A DNA stretch of 64,000 bases from SZUA-38 sp965212525 (GTDB taxonomy: Bacteria > Pseudomonadota > Gammaproteobacteria > Xanthomonadales > SZUA-38). The stretch spans positions 1-64,000 of the forward strand of contig CBDBVC010000030.1 in NCBI GenBank assembly GCA_965212525.1, in the 5' to 3' direction. Both the position numbers and the translations under genes were made by a program. The notes below the pieces were generated by a model. It was given only the letters and a program-made list of their open reading frames with translations. It had not been told where the DNA came from and did no database searches. This document shows, piece after piece, positions 53,337-62,447 of the stretch; the stretch's first letter is position 1; each line of letters opens with the position of its first letter.

Positions 53337-54465
53337 CCGAAATCACCCGGGTCGCCGTCATCACCCTGAAGCGGTCACCCATCTCGGATGGCAGTGTCAG
53401 CAGTTTGAACTCATGCAGCCGTTTCATTCTGTCCGCATCCGTTTCCGGTTCATCGACTGCCAGCCTGTCAGCCAGTCCGTGTTCGAGCAGGAATGAGGCC
53501 TGAGTCTGAACGGATTCGACCGAGAACGAACAGGATTCCGCTGCCTCGGCCAGTGCGGTGAAATTCACACTGACCGACAGATCCGTCAATCCGGGCCAGA
53601 CAAACACGTCATCGAGCGCACGATGACGGTAATGCCCTATCAGGGTGCCCTGGCTGCGTTGCGGATGATAGTACTCGTGCTGCATGTAACCGTAGTCCAC
53701 CAGCAGCAGATGTCCGCTTGTCAGGTGTTTGCTGACCGAGTCAATCCAGGCACCGAGCATGGGCTGATATTCGGTGACATAACCCTCTGGCAGTGGCCAG
53801 GGCAAACCCGCCGTGACCCGGTTCATGGCCTCATCCACCCGTTCGCAATCTGCGGCAGACCAGCACAATTCGCCATCACGCAGATCAATCCGCAGTGACT
53901 GCCAGGCATCCTGATGCCTGATCACACGTTCGGCAGCGATCGCATCAACCACTTCATTGCCAATGATGACGCCGCTCCATGACTCCCGCGGCGCCTGGTT
54001 GATCCAGCTGACCCGGTCCAGCAGCCCGGGGCAGCGTGCAGCCAGCGTTGATCGTTGCCGTTCGATAAGATCGGCACTGCGATCCAGTATCAGGTAGCGT
54101 CGTGGCAGGCAGCCCAGCACCTCAAGACGACACAGCAGATCGGCAGCCAGGGCGCCGGTTCCTGCACCCAGCTCGAGTATGGTGTCCTGCGCGTCACAGC
54201 CGGCAAACCAGTCGGCCAGACAATGTGAAAACTGAGTGCCAAGTTCAGGTGCGGTGACAAAATCACCTTCAGCACCGAACTTTGCCGACCCGGCGGCGTA
54301 ATAGCCCAGTCCCGGCGTGTACAGACAACTGTCCCAGTAATCGGTGAGGCTGATGGCACCCTGTTCACGGATGCGTGAGGTGATCATGGCCATCAGCTGT
54401 TCGGACAGGGCCAGTGCATCGGCGTCGGGTGCTGGCAAATCGATGTTCATTGATGCTCCGTTCAT
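53329..54465 (-). CDS. MidA/NDUFAF7-type SAM-dependent methyltransferase
   Basis: A 378-residue COG1565 enzyme. The SAM-binding motif is ILELGAGTGALAADLL; the N-terminal block SLTDYWDSCLYTPGLGYYA and FGAEGDFVTAPELGTQFSHCLADW are diagnostic, as is WSGVIIGNEVVDAI. The mitochondrial homologue NDUFAF7 methylates an arginine of complex I; the bacterial substrate is unproven. A second in-frame ATG at 54450 is possible. It is divergent from the pteridine reductase gene, 50 bases apart. Confidence 0.9.
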   Translation of the reverse strand: MNGASMNIDLPAPDADALALSEQLMAMITSRIREQGAISLTDYWDSCLYTPGLGYYAAGSAKFGAEGDFVTAPELGTQFSHCLADWFAGCDAQDTILELGAGTGALAADLLCRLEVLGCLPRRYLILDRSADLIERQRSTLAARCPGLLDRVSWINQAPRESWSGVIIGNEVVDAIAAERVIRHQDAWQSLRIDLRDGELCWSAADCERVDEAMNRVTAGLPWPLPEGYVTEYQPMLGAWIDSVSKHLTSGHLLLVDYGYMQHEYYHPQRSQGTLIGHYRHRALDDVFVWPGLTDLSVSVNFTALAEAAESCSFSVESVQTQASFLLEHGLADRLAVDEPETDADRMKRLHEFKLLTLPSEMGDRFRVMTATRVISGG

Positions 54466-54515
54466 GCTGTGGCGTGCAGTATAATTGATCGGACTTCAGG
54501 CACAATGAATAAACC

Positions 54516-55268
54516 ATGACCAGACAAGACAAGCCAGTGGCACTGATCACCGGGGCTGCCAGACGTATAGGCAGGGAAATTGCCTGCCACCTGGTTGAAC
54601 AGGGCTGGCGAGTTCTGCTGCATACGCGCAGTTCATCGCTGGACGCTCTGATTGATGAACTGAACAGCGGCAAGCCTGTGCAGGTCGCTGCCGGCGTCAG
54701 CGCCGAACTGGCCGATCTGGCCGAGATCACCACGCTGGCCGAGGTGGGTACCGGTGTGTACGGTCGCATCGATGCCCTGATCAACAACGCGTCTGAATTC
54801 TACCCGACACCGGTAGAAGCGATGACAGCCAGCGACTGGAACCGCCTGTTTGCTTCCAATGCCAGTGGCCCTCTGTGGTTGTCGCAGGCACTGCTGCCCG
54901 AACTCAGGCGGCAGCGTGGCAACATCATCAACCTGATTGATATCCACGCCGAAAAGCCACTGAAGAACCACACCATCTACTGCATGGCCAAGGCTGCCCT
55001 GCGCATGATGACGCTGTCACTGGCGCGCGAACTGGCACCGCAGATACGAGTCAATGGTGTCTCACCGGGCGCCATTCTGTGGCCCAATGAAGACACTTCA
55101 AGCGACAGTATGACTGATGCTGTCAAGCAGGAGATACTGGACCGGGTTCCGCTGGAGCGACCAGGCGATCCGTCCGATATCGCACAGGCGGTGGCCTACC
55201 TGCTGAATGCCGATTACGTCACCGGCCAGATCCTCGCCGTTGATGGCGGCCGAACCCTGTCGATGTAA
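54516..55268 (+). CDS. Pteridine reductase (short-chain dehydrogenase)
   Basis: A 250-residue SDR enzyme. TGAARRIGREIA is the PTR1-type nucleotide loop (TGxxxRxG), which favours NADPH; NNAS is conserved; catalytic Tyr and Lys are in YCMAKAALR, and D in NLIDIHAEKPL fits pteridine reductases, which reduce dihydropterins or folates. C-terminal GQILAVDGG is typical. It is followed by the queuosine mannosyltransferase-like gene, 16 bases after its stop. Confidence 0.88.
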   Translation: MTRQDKPVALITGAARRIGREIACHLVEQGWRVLLHTRSSSLDALIDELNSGKPVQVAAGVSAELADLAEITTLAEVGTGVYGRIDALINNASEFYPTPVEAMTASDWNRLFASNASGPLWLSQALLPELRRQRGNIINLIDIHAEKPLKNHTIYCMAKAALRMMTLSLARELAPQIRVNGVSPGAILWPNEDTSSDSMTDAVKQEILDRVPLERPGDPSDIAQAVAYLLNADYVTGQILAVDGGRTLSM

Positions 55269-55284
55269 CGACAACACAGCTGAC

Positions 55285-56382
55285 ATGAAAGGCCTGCTGA
55301 TATCTGCCTATGATGCTGACTCACACCGGAGCTGGCATCGTTCACTCACACGTGAGCTTGACCAGTTCAGCTGGACCGTACTGACCCTGCCGCCACGGCA
55401 TTTTGCCTGGCGCATGCGTGGTAACAGCCTGTCTCTGGCATTCGATCAGGCAGAAGCGCTGCAGCAACCGTACGACCTGATGATCGCCACGTCGATGACC
55501 GACCTGGCTGCACTCAGGGGGCTGGTTCCCGCACTGGCTGGCACACCCGCTGTGCTCTATTTCCACGAGAACCAGTTCGCCTACCCGCCCGGACATGATG
55601 ACCGCAATCGCCTGCAGATACAGCTGACGTCGATTCTGAGCGCGCTGGCAGCCGATCTCTGTGTATTCAATTCAGACTGGAACCGGCGCAGTTTTATGGC
55701 TGGAGCCTGCAGATTGCTCGACCAGATGCCAGATCAGGTACCTGCAGACATCGGTCAAAAGCTGGCACAGTCCTCTGCCGTGATACCGGTCGGCCTCGAA
55801 GCCGAACTGTTTGATCGCGTGAGACAGACCGAAGCAGATGAATCAGTCTCACTGCTGTGGAATCACCGCTGGGAGTACGATAAGGGTCCGGACAGGCTGC
55901 TGCTGGCATTGCGGCAGCTGAAACAGCGCGGTCTCTCATTCAGGCTCAATCTGCTGGGCCAGCAGTTTCGCAATCAGCCGGCCGAATTCAACCGCATCCT
56001 GAGTGAATTCGAACAGTCTGTCGCTCATGCCGGTTTCATCGTGGATCGAAACGATTACATGGCTATCGTGGCTGAGTCCGATCTGGTGCTGTCTACCTCT
56101 GTGCATGATTTTCAGGGTCTGTCGATACTCGAATCGGCCGCCGCCGGTGTCCGGCCGGTGGTGCCCGATCGTCTGGCTTACCCGGAGTGGTTCAGTGGCG
56201 ACTGTCGCTACCGGTCATCGGATGATGCCGAACAGGACGCTGCTCATCTGGCAGATCACATCGAAAAATGGGTACAGCAGGGTCGGCCGGTGTTTGACCG
56301 CAACTCAATCAGACAATTGGCCTGGCCGGCCATCGCCGATCAGTGGCGTGAACTGCTGACCGGGTTCTGTTCCAGCAACTGA
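55285..56382 (+). CDS. tRNA-queuosine alpha-mannosyltransferase-like glycosyltransferase (DUF3524)
   Basis: A 365-residue GT-B protein. The ATG at 55285 is the family start, MKGLLISAYDADSHRSWH; longer in-frame sequence runs through the upstream gene. Motifs of DUF3524/QTMAN are present: TLPPRHFAWRMRGNS, FHENQFAYPP, LWNHRWEYDKGPDRL and LSTSVHDFQGLSILESAAAG. Animal homologues mannosylate queuosine in tRNA-Asp; the bacterial acceptor is usually assumed to be similar. It ends inside the convergent TPR-transferase gene (43-base overlap). Confidence 0.88.
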   Translation: MKGLLISAYDADSHRSWHRSLTRELDQFSWTVLTLPPRHFAWRMRGNSLSLAFDQAEALQQPYDLMIATSMTDLAALRGLVPALAGTPAVLYFHENQFAYPPGHDDRNRLQIQLTSILSALAADLCVFNSDWNRRSFMAGACRLLDQMPDQVPADIGQKLAQSSAVIPVGLEAELFDRVRQTEADESVSLLWNHRWEYDKGPDRLLLALRQLKQRGLSFRLNLLGQQFRNQPAEFNRILSEFEQSVAHAGFIVDRNDYMAIVAESDLVLSTSVHDFQGLSILESAAAGVRPVVPDRLAYPEWFSGDCRYRSSDDAEQDAAHLADHIEKWVQQGRPVFDRNSIRQLAWPAIADQWRELLTGFCSSN

Positions 56383-58544
56383 CGGTAGACGGCAGCCACC
56401 TGGGCACAGAAGCCGGGTGTATCGAACAGCGGTGATGAGCCCCTGGCTTGTTCAAGCCGGCTTCGCAGCGCCACTCGAGCCGAATCGTCCTGACCCAGGT
56501 GTATGGCACGCAGACGATAATCGTCGACTGAGTCGGCCACCAGTTCATCGGCCAGCCCGGCCGCCGTCACCAGACTGGCCGCCACGCGCGAGGCAAAACT
56601 GCGCCCGGGCAGGGTCAGCAGGGGGCACCCCGCCCACAGTGAATCCGAGGCCGTGGTGTGGGCATTGTAGGGCCGGGTATCGAGAAACAGATCGGCCTGC
56701 TGATAACAGGCAAGGTAATCGAGATGAGGCCGTCTGGACAGGAATACCAGACGTGCCGGATCAATACCACGACGTTGTGCCTCAGCCCGCAGATTGTCCG
56801 AGGTAGATGTCCTGGCCTTGCCATCAAGCAGCCACAGCACACTGCCTGGCACGCTGTCCAGAATGTGCATCCAGTCATCCATCAGTTCGGGGGTGAACTT
56901 GTAGGAGTTGTTGAAGCTGCAGTACACCATGGCATCCTCGGGCAGACCGAGTTCGGTACGCGAGGGCCCGTTGGTTCGAAGCTCACGCCTGGTGTCGTTG
57001 GGCTGGAACCGGTGCGGCAGCCGAACCACACGTTCACCAAATGCCTCTTCACTGCCCTCGGGTATCACCGTGCTGTCCGCCAGGATGACGTCGATGAACG
57101 GTGCCGCCATGGTGCCCGGATAGGCCAGCCAGTTGACCTGAATCGGGGCCGGGCGCATCGCCAGCACGCCGGTCACGGCACCACCGCCATAGCCGCGAAG
57201 ATCGACCAGAATATCAATGCGATCATCACGTATCTTTCCGGCCAGTCGGCTAACGCTGAATTCCCGGCAATCGGTGAATTCATCACAGGCGGCCACCACT
57301 CGATTGCGCAACTCACTCTCGTCATCAGGCCCTACAGAATAGGCATGAACCCTGAACTGATCGCGATCATGACATTCAAAAAACTCGACCGTCAGACAGG
57401 CGGTCGGGTGGTTGTGAAATCCGGAGGAAAGATAGCCAATGCGCCATGGCCCCACAGTTGTCGGTGATACCGGTGGCAGCGGGGTGATCTCGCGTATGCA
57501 CTGCCTGGCCCAGAGTGCGGCACACTCTCGCTGCAGAACGGGATCATCACTGGCCGAGAGCAGTGTGAAGGGTTTGAGTCCATCCAGCCCCTGATCGATG
57601 GCATCACCGAATCGTGTATCGAGCGCTGACAGGCCGCCCCAGTCACACAGGCGACGCTTGAGGAAAATGCAGTCGCTGAGCGCAGCACCGTAATCCTGGC
57701 GCAAGGAGAGTGCACGCGACTGGGCATCGAGGGCATTGTCCCACTGCCCTGCCTCATCCAGTGCAACACCGAGCTGATACCAGCTTTCAGAATCACTGTC
57801 ATCAATTGACAGGGCACGCTTCAGCTGTGCAATGGCCTCATCGATTCTGAACAACTGGAGTGATGCCACGCCAAGACATTTCCAGCCTGCCGCATGATCT
57901 GCCCAGCGATCGGTCAGGCGAGTTGCCGTCTTCAAGGCCGCGCCGGAGAGTCCGAGCTTCAGCTCGGTCGCCGCCAGATTGGCATGATAGTCGGCCACCG
58001 TGTCATCCAGTGCGCAGGCTTCGACATAGTGCGTCCTGGCAGTGTCGGCTTGCCCGTCCTGCAGCAGCGCCGATGCCAGTCCGTTATGAATTCTGGCCAG
58101 CAGAGAATGGTCACTGGGCCCCTGAGATGTCGCCAGTTGAAGTGTCTGGTTCAGTGCGTCGATGGCAGCGGCATGATCGCCCAGCTGTCGACAGACATGG
58201 CCAAGGTTGTAGCAGTTGTCGAGCCAGTCCGGTCTCAGGCTTCTGACCCGTTCGAATTCTTCCCGCGCCTGGCTGTAGTTTGCCTCGCGGACACAGAGCA
58301 GGCCGTTGAGGTAACGGGCCTGAACCTGGCCGGCAGCCATCGACAGTACACAATCCAGTGCCGTTCGTGCCCGCTGCTGCTCGCCCTGGGCAATCAGCTG
58401 TTCTACCACGGACAGCGCTTCGCCCAGTGTTAACTCACGTGAAGGATAATCATTGCCGATTGACACACTCAGACGTGTCGACGTGAGCACATCATCGGCG
58501 TTTTGCTGCCGATCATTTGCAGGGTCTGTTGGTTCCTGTGTCAC
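56340..58544 (-). CDS. TPR-domain O-GlcNAc transferase-like protein (SPINDLY family)
   Basis: About 734 residues from a GTG at 58544, which is the first usable start after the upstream gene; no clear ribosome-binding site is seen, so the N-terminus is uncertain. The first half has tetratricopeptide repeats (ARYLNGLLCVREANYSQAREEF, CYNLGHVCRQLGDHAAAIDALNQ, GWKCLGVASLQLFRIDEAIAQLKRAL, WYQLGVALDEAGQWDNAL). The second half is a GT41-type catalytic region with RIGYLSSGFHNHPTACL, DILVDLRGYGGG, QVNWLAYPGTM and DLFLDTRPYNAHTTASDSLWAGCPLLTLPG. Transfer of a sugar to protein is inferred; the acceptor is unknown. Confidence 0.9.
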   Translation of the reverse strand: MTQEPTDPANDRQQNADDVLTSTRLSVSIGNDYPSRELTLGEALSVVEQLIAQGEQQRARTALDCVLSMAAGQVQARYLNGLLCVREANYSQAREEFERVRSLRPDWLDNCYNLGHVCRQLGDHAAAIDALNQTLQLATSQGPSDHSLLARIHNGLASALLQDGQADTARTHYVEACALDDTVADYHANLAATELKLGLSGAALKTATRLTDRWADHAAGWKCLGVASLQLFRIDEAIAQLKRALSIDDSDSESWYQLGVALDEAGQWDNALDAQSRALSLRQDYGAALSDCIFLKRRLCDWGGLSALDTRFGDAIDQGLDGLKPFTLLSASDDPVLQRECAALWARQCIREITPLPPVSPTTVGPWRIGYLSSGFHNHPTACLTVEFFECHDRDQFRVHAYSVGPDDESELRNRVVAACDEFTDCREFSVSRLAGKIRDDRIDILVDLRGYGGGAVTGVLAMRPAPIQVNWLAYPGTMAAPFIDVILADSTVIPEGSEEAFGERVVRLPHRFQPNDTRRELRTNGPSRTELGLPEDAMVYCSFNNSYKFTPELMDDWMHILDSVPGSVLWLLDGKARTSTSDNLRAEAQRRGIDPARLVFLSRRPHLDYLACYQQADLFLDTRPYNAHTTASDSLWAGCPLLTLPGRSFASRVAASLVTAAGLADELVADSVDDYRLRAIHLGQDDSARVALRSRLEQARGSSPLFDTPGFCAQVAAVYRQLLEQNPVSSSRH

Positions 58545-58566
58545 GCGCTGTTGCGGGCGTGCCTGT

Positions 58567-59478
58567 TCAGCCCTGCGTGGCGTCGTTCCATGCCAGGATA
58601 CCGCCTTCGACATTGTACAGGCGGGTGTAACCCTTGAGCCTGAAATGTTCTGCAGTGCCTGCACTGGAATTGCCGCGCATGCAAATGAATGCGATCGGTG
58701 TGTCCTTGTCCATGGATTCGATATCGGCCATGGCCTGCCTGTCCAGTGCCACGGCGGCATCAAAGGGCTGCTGTTCGCGCAGGGACTCGGAGCGCACATC
58801 GTAGAGGTGCATGGCCTCACCCTGATCGAGTTTCTGTTTCAGCTGGTCGACAGAGAGCTGATTCACGGCCGGCGGTGCCTGTGGCAGATCAACACTGAGC
58901 CCGCTTCCCTGCATTGTCTCGATCCAGTCGATATGCATGTCGCGTGCCTTCTGCGCCGTGACGATGTCCATGTGCAGCTCGATGCCAGCGGATTCGGCAT
59001 AAATCTCATGACCAGTCTTGGGCGACAGGAAAAACTCCCCCTGCCAGCGATCATCGATGGCAAAGTGCAGCACTTCCGGGCCGGTATCGGGCAGCGACTG
59101 ACGAATCATGTCGGCTGCAGCCTGACTGATGCTGAAACTGGGCGGTGTGCGGTCAGGCTGATCCAGCCCCAGCACATCGTGCAGTTCACCCGAATTGAAC
59201 ATCTCGGTAATGATGTCCGATCCGCCAATCAGCTCCTTGTTGATATACAGCTGTGGAATGGTGGGCCACTGGCCAAATTCCTTGATGCCCTCGCGCACTT
59301 CCATGTCTTCGAGCACGTTGAAGGTGGCGTACTGATCCACCAGTGAATTCAGGATGCCGGTTGCCTTGGCAGAGAATCCGCACTGCGGCATCTGCGGCGT
59401 GCCTTTCATGAACAGCACGACATTGTTGTTGTCGAGCAGATTACTGATGGTATCCCGGGCGTGATCGGTCAGGGCCAT
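58567..59478 (-). CDS. Monothiol glutaredoxin fused to A-type carrier-like and rhodanese domains
   Basis: A 303-residue protein. Residues 1-105 are a Grx4-type glutaredoxin with the single-cysteine active site PQCGFSAKA (C33) and WPTIPQLYINKELIGGSDI. Residues about 112-200 look like a HesB/IscA (A-type carrier) domain, FSISQAAADMIRQ to HIDWIETMQGSGL, but the three metal-binding cysteines are absent. Residues about 205-300 are a rhodanese domain with active-site CMRGNSS. Grx4 proteins carry [2Fe-2S] clusters; the rhodanese suggests sulfur handling. The three-part layout is seen in some Gammaproteobacteria. Function as an iron-sulfur sulfur relay is inference. Confidence 0.88.
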   Translation of the reverse strand: MALTDHARDTISNLLDNNNVVLFMKGTPQMPQCGFSAKATGILNSLVDQYATFNVLEDMEVREGIKEFGQWPTIPQLYINKELIGGSDIITEMFNSGELHDVLGLDQPDRTPPSFSISQAAADMIRQSLPDTGPEVLHFAIDDRWQGEFFLSPKTGHEIYAESAGIELHMDIVTAQKARDMHIDWIETMQGSGLSVDLPQAPPAVNQLSVDQLKQKLDQGEAMHLYDVRSESLREQQPFDAAVALDRQAMADIESMDKDTPIAFICMRGNSSAGTAEHFRLKGYTRLYNVEGGILAWNDATQG

Positions 59479-59571
59479 AATTGCATATCCGTTTGATTGA
59501 TACTCCCGATTTTGGTCTTCTTCATCAGGAATTCAAGATGATTTCGTACGCTTTGACTGGTTTGGCTGCGC

Positions 59572-62229
59572 TCAGTCGAGTGCCTTGCCGACAATTTCGG
59601 ACACATCACGCGACAGACCATCGCGTGAATGGATGCGCTGCAGCGACTGACGCATCAGCCCGCCACGTTCCGGCTCCAGCTGTTTCCAGTTGTTGAAGGC
59701 CGACACCAGCCTCGAGGTCACCTGAGGGTTGAGCCTGTCCAGTTCGATCACCTGATCGGCCAGGAAGTCGTATCCTGAACCGTCTGCCGCGTGAAACTGC
59801 AGCGGGTTGGCCCGGCTGAATGAACCGATCAGCGAGCGGATCTTGTTCGGATTACTGCCGTCATAAACCGGGTGTGTCAGCAATTCACGCACGCGATCAA
59901 GCGTACCCGGCTGTGGACTGGTGGCCTGAACCATCAGCCATTTGTCCATCACCAGCGGATCGTGCTGCCAGCGCCTCAGGAAATCTTCGAGTGCAGCATC
60001 GCCATCATGCAGACCGGCATGGACCAGTAACATCATGGCATGCAGTGATTCGGTCATCACCTCGGCCTGATGATACTGATCTGCGATCAGCCCGGTGTAC
60101 TCTCCGCCCAGTGCCGACAGACAGGAAAGCAGGCGGTTCTGCAGTGCCCGGTTTGCAATCCGTTCCGGGTGCAGAATCGGCAGTGACTGTGTCACATCAT
60201 GCTCCGACGCATACAGGCTGACATAACGGCTGTAGATTTCGGATTCAGCGGCTTGAGCCATCGATTCGATCAGCTGTTTGCGTACCGAATGCAGGCGAAC
60301 CGGATTCAGTTCATGCAACAGGGTTGCCAGATAGTTCTCATCAGGCAGTGCCAGCGATACGGCGACCAGCGCCGGATCAAGATCGCCATCCCTGAGAATG
60401 GCCAGGGCCGCATCGTTGTAGATCTGCACCGATGCCATGCTGCCGACTGAATCAGTCTTCTGCTCGACAGCCGACAGGATGATTCGTTTCGCCAGCGTCT
60501 GACCGGCATCCCAGCGATTGAATGAATCACTGTCATGCGCCATCAGGAATGCGAGTTGCGAATCGTCAAGATCCTGCTCGGTGATCACCGGTGCCGAAAA
60601 CCCGCGAAACAGTGACGGCACCGGCTCGGCAGTCACAGCCTCGATCACCAGTGACTGTTCGGCCCCGGTCAGCTGGTAGAGGTCTCCACTGAGGGCCTCA
60701 TCATTCGATGACAATGGCAGGTCGTTACCATTGCTGTCGAGCAGGCCGAGTCTAACCGGTATGTGAAACGGTTCCTTGGCAGAACCATCGGCACTGGCAT
60801 CAGCGACCTGCCTGAAGTTCAGTGTGTAGGTCTTCTGCTCGGGGTCGTGACGTGTGCTGACCTGAACCCGTGGCGTACCTGCCTGCGAGTACCATCGCTC
60901 GAACTGGGTCAGGTCAACGTCATTGGCATCGGCCATGGCAGCACGGAAATCATCGCAGGTAACCGCCTGGCCGTCATGCCGCTCGAAATACAGCGACATG
61001 CCGCGCTGGAATCCGGCCTCGCCGAGCAGCGTGTGAACCATGCGTACCACCTCGGCACCCTTCTCATAGACGGTCACCGTATAGAAATTGTTGATTTCCT
61101 GATAGCTGTCGGGCCTGACCGGATGAGCCATGGGCCCGGCATCCTCGGCAAACTGCAGGCTGCGCAACTGGCGCACGTCATCAATTCGCTTGACCGCCCT
61201 CGACTGCATGTCTGCGGTAAATTCCTGATCCCGGAATACCGTCAGCCCTTCTTTCAGGCTGAGCTGGAACCAGTCACGACAGGTGACGCGGTTGCCGGTC
61301 CAGTTGTGAAAATACTCGTGGCCGATCACCGCCTCGATATTGATGAAATCGGTATCGGTTGCTGTCTCCGGCCTGGCCAGCACGTATTTGGAATTGAATA
61401 TGTTGAGCGACTTGTTTTCCATCGCCCCCATATTGAAATCATTGGTGGCCACGATGTGGTAGATATCCAGGTCGTAGACCAGCCCGAAACGTTCCTCGTC
61501 CCACTGCATGGACCGCTTCAGCGACTGCATGGCATGGTCGACGCTGTCCATGTTCTCCTTTTCGGCAAACAGCTTTAGGCTGACCTTGCGACCATCCCGG
61601 GTCTGGAACTCGTCTGCCACATGCTCAAGGTCTCCGGCCACCAGCGCGAACAGGTAGCACGGCTTCGGGGCCGGATCATGCCAGGTCGTGCGGTGACGGC
61701 CGTTATCCAGCTCGACCGATTCAATACAGTTGCCGTTGCTCAGCAGCACCGGGAACTCAGAGGCATCGGCATTCAGGTGAACGGTGTAGACCGTCATCAC
61801 ATCGGGCCTGTCGGGAAAATAGGTGATCTTGCGAAAGCCCTCGGCTTCGCACTGCGTCAGCAGGAACTGTCCGGAGACATACAGCCCTTCCAGTGCGGTA
61901 TTGGCCGCCGGGTGTATGCGCGTCACCAGCGTCATCTCCACCTCATCAGGCAGATCGGTGAGCTGGATGGCCTCTGCCGTGGTCTCGATATCGTGCTCAG
62001 GATCCAGCGCCCTGCCATTGACGCTCAGCGACAACAGTTCCAGGTCGACACCGTCGAGCTGCAGCGGCGCACTGGCTGTGTTTCTGTCCCGGCTCAGCGA
62101 CAGCTGTGAGGTGACCTCGGTCTGTTCACGACCGATGTCAAAGCTCAGCTCGACTGAATTCAGGCGCCAGGGAAAGGCCTGGTAGTCTCGCCGGTAAATG
62201 GTGTTCTGTGCTGTTGTCTCGCTTGTCAT
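59572..62229 (-). CDS. pepN: Aminopeptidase N (M1 family)
   Basis: An 885-residue zinc aminopeptidase. Motifs are intact: GAMENKSLN (substrate exopeptidase motif), HEYFHNW with zinc ligands H304 and H308 and catalytic E305, and the third ligand E327 in LKEGLT. The C-terminal helical domain ends VSEIVGKALD. Length and order match Escherichia coli PepN (870 residues). Cytosolic, general peptide trimming. It follows the glutaredoxin fusion gene on the same strand with a 93-base gap. Confidence 0.95.
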   Translation of the reverse strand: MTSETTAQNTIYRRDYQAFPWRLNSVELSFDIGREQTEVTSQLSLSRDRNTASAPLQLDGVDLELLSLSVNGRALDPEHDIETTAEAIQLTDLPDEVEMTLVTRIHPAANTALEGLYVSGQFLLTQCEAEGFRKITYFPDRPDVMTVYTVHLNADASEFPVLLSNGNCIESVELDNGRHRTTWHDPAPKPCYLFALVAGDLEHVADEFQTRDGRKVSLKLFAEKENMDSVDHAMQSLKRSMQWDEERFGLVYDLDIYHIVATNDFNMGAMENKSLNIFNSKYVLARPETATDTDFINIEAVIGHEYFHNWTGNRVTCRDWFQLSLKEGLTVFRDQEFTADMQSRAVKRIDDVRQLRSLQFAEDAGPMAHPVRPDSYQEINNFYTVTVYEKGAEVVRMVHTLLGEAGFQRGMSLYFERHDGQAVTCDDFRAAMADANDVDLTQFERWYSQAGTPRVQVSTRHDPEQKTYTLNFRQVADASADGSAKEPFHIPVRLGLLDSNGNDLPLSSNDEALSGDLYQLTGAEQSLVIEAVTAEPVPSLFRGFSAPVITEQDLDDSQLAFLMAHDSDSFNRWDAGQTLAKRIILSAVEQKTDSVGSMASVQIYNDAALAILRDGDLDPALVAVSLALPDENYLATLLHELNPVRLHSVRKQLIESMAQAAESEIYSRYVSLYASEHDVTQSLPILHPERIANRALQNRLLSCLSALGGEYTGLIADQYHQAEVMTESLHAMMLLVHAGLHDGDAALEDFLRRWQHDPLVMDKWLMVQATSPQPGTLDRVRELLTHPVYDGSNPNKIRSLIGSFSRANPLQFHAADGSGYDFLADQVIELDRLNPQVTSRLVSAFNNWKQLEPERGGLMRQSLQRIHSRDGLSRDVSEIVGKALD

Positions 62230-62383
62230 GGCATGCCGTGCGGTAGCGGGCCGGGTAGCCCAACAACCGTCTTCATCAGTGGGACTGTCAGGTTACGGAT
62301 ATTGTCGCCACAGTCAATCAGGGGCAGGCAACCCTGCAACAGGCTGGCTCAAAAAAGCCGATGCCGATGATCAGCCTTGCACG

Positions 62384-62389
62384 TATAAT
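62384..62389 (+). promoter_or_regulatory. -10 element before the dehydratase gene
   Basis: Perfect TATAAT 58 bases before the ATG at 62448; no convincing -35 was found. The flanking 62230-62447 gap holds nothing else recognisable. Confidence 0.4.
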
Positions 62390-62447
62390 CAGCTTCAGGC
62401 CGTCAGCCCGTGCAGACGCAACAGAACACCACCGAAGGATAACTCGC

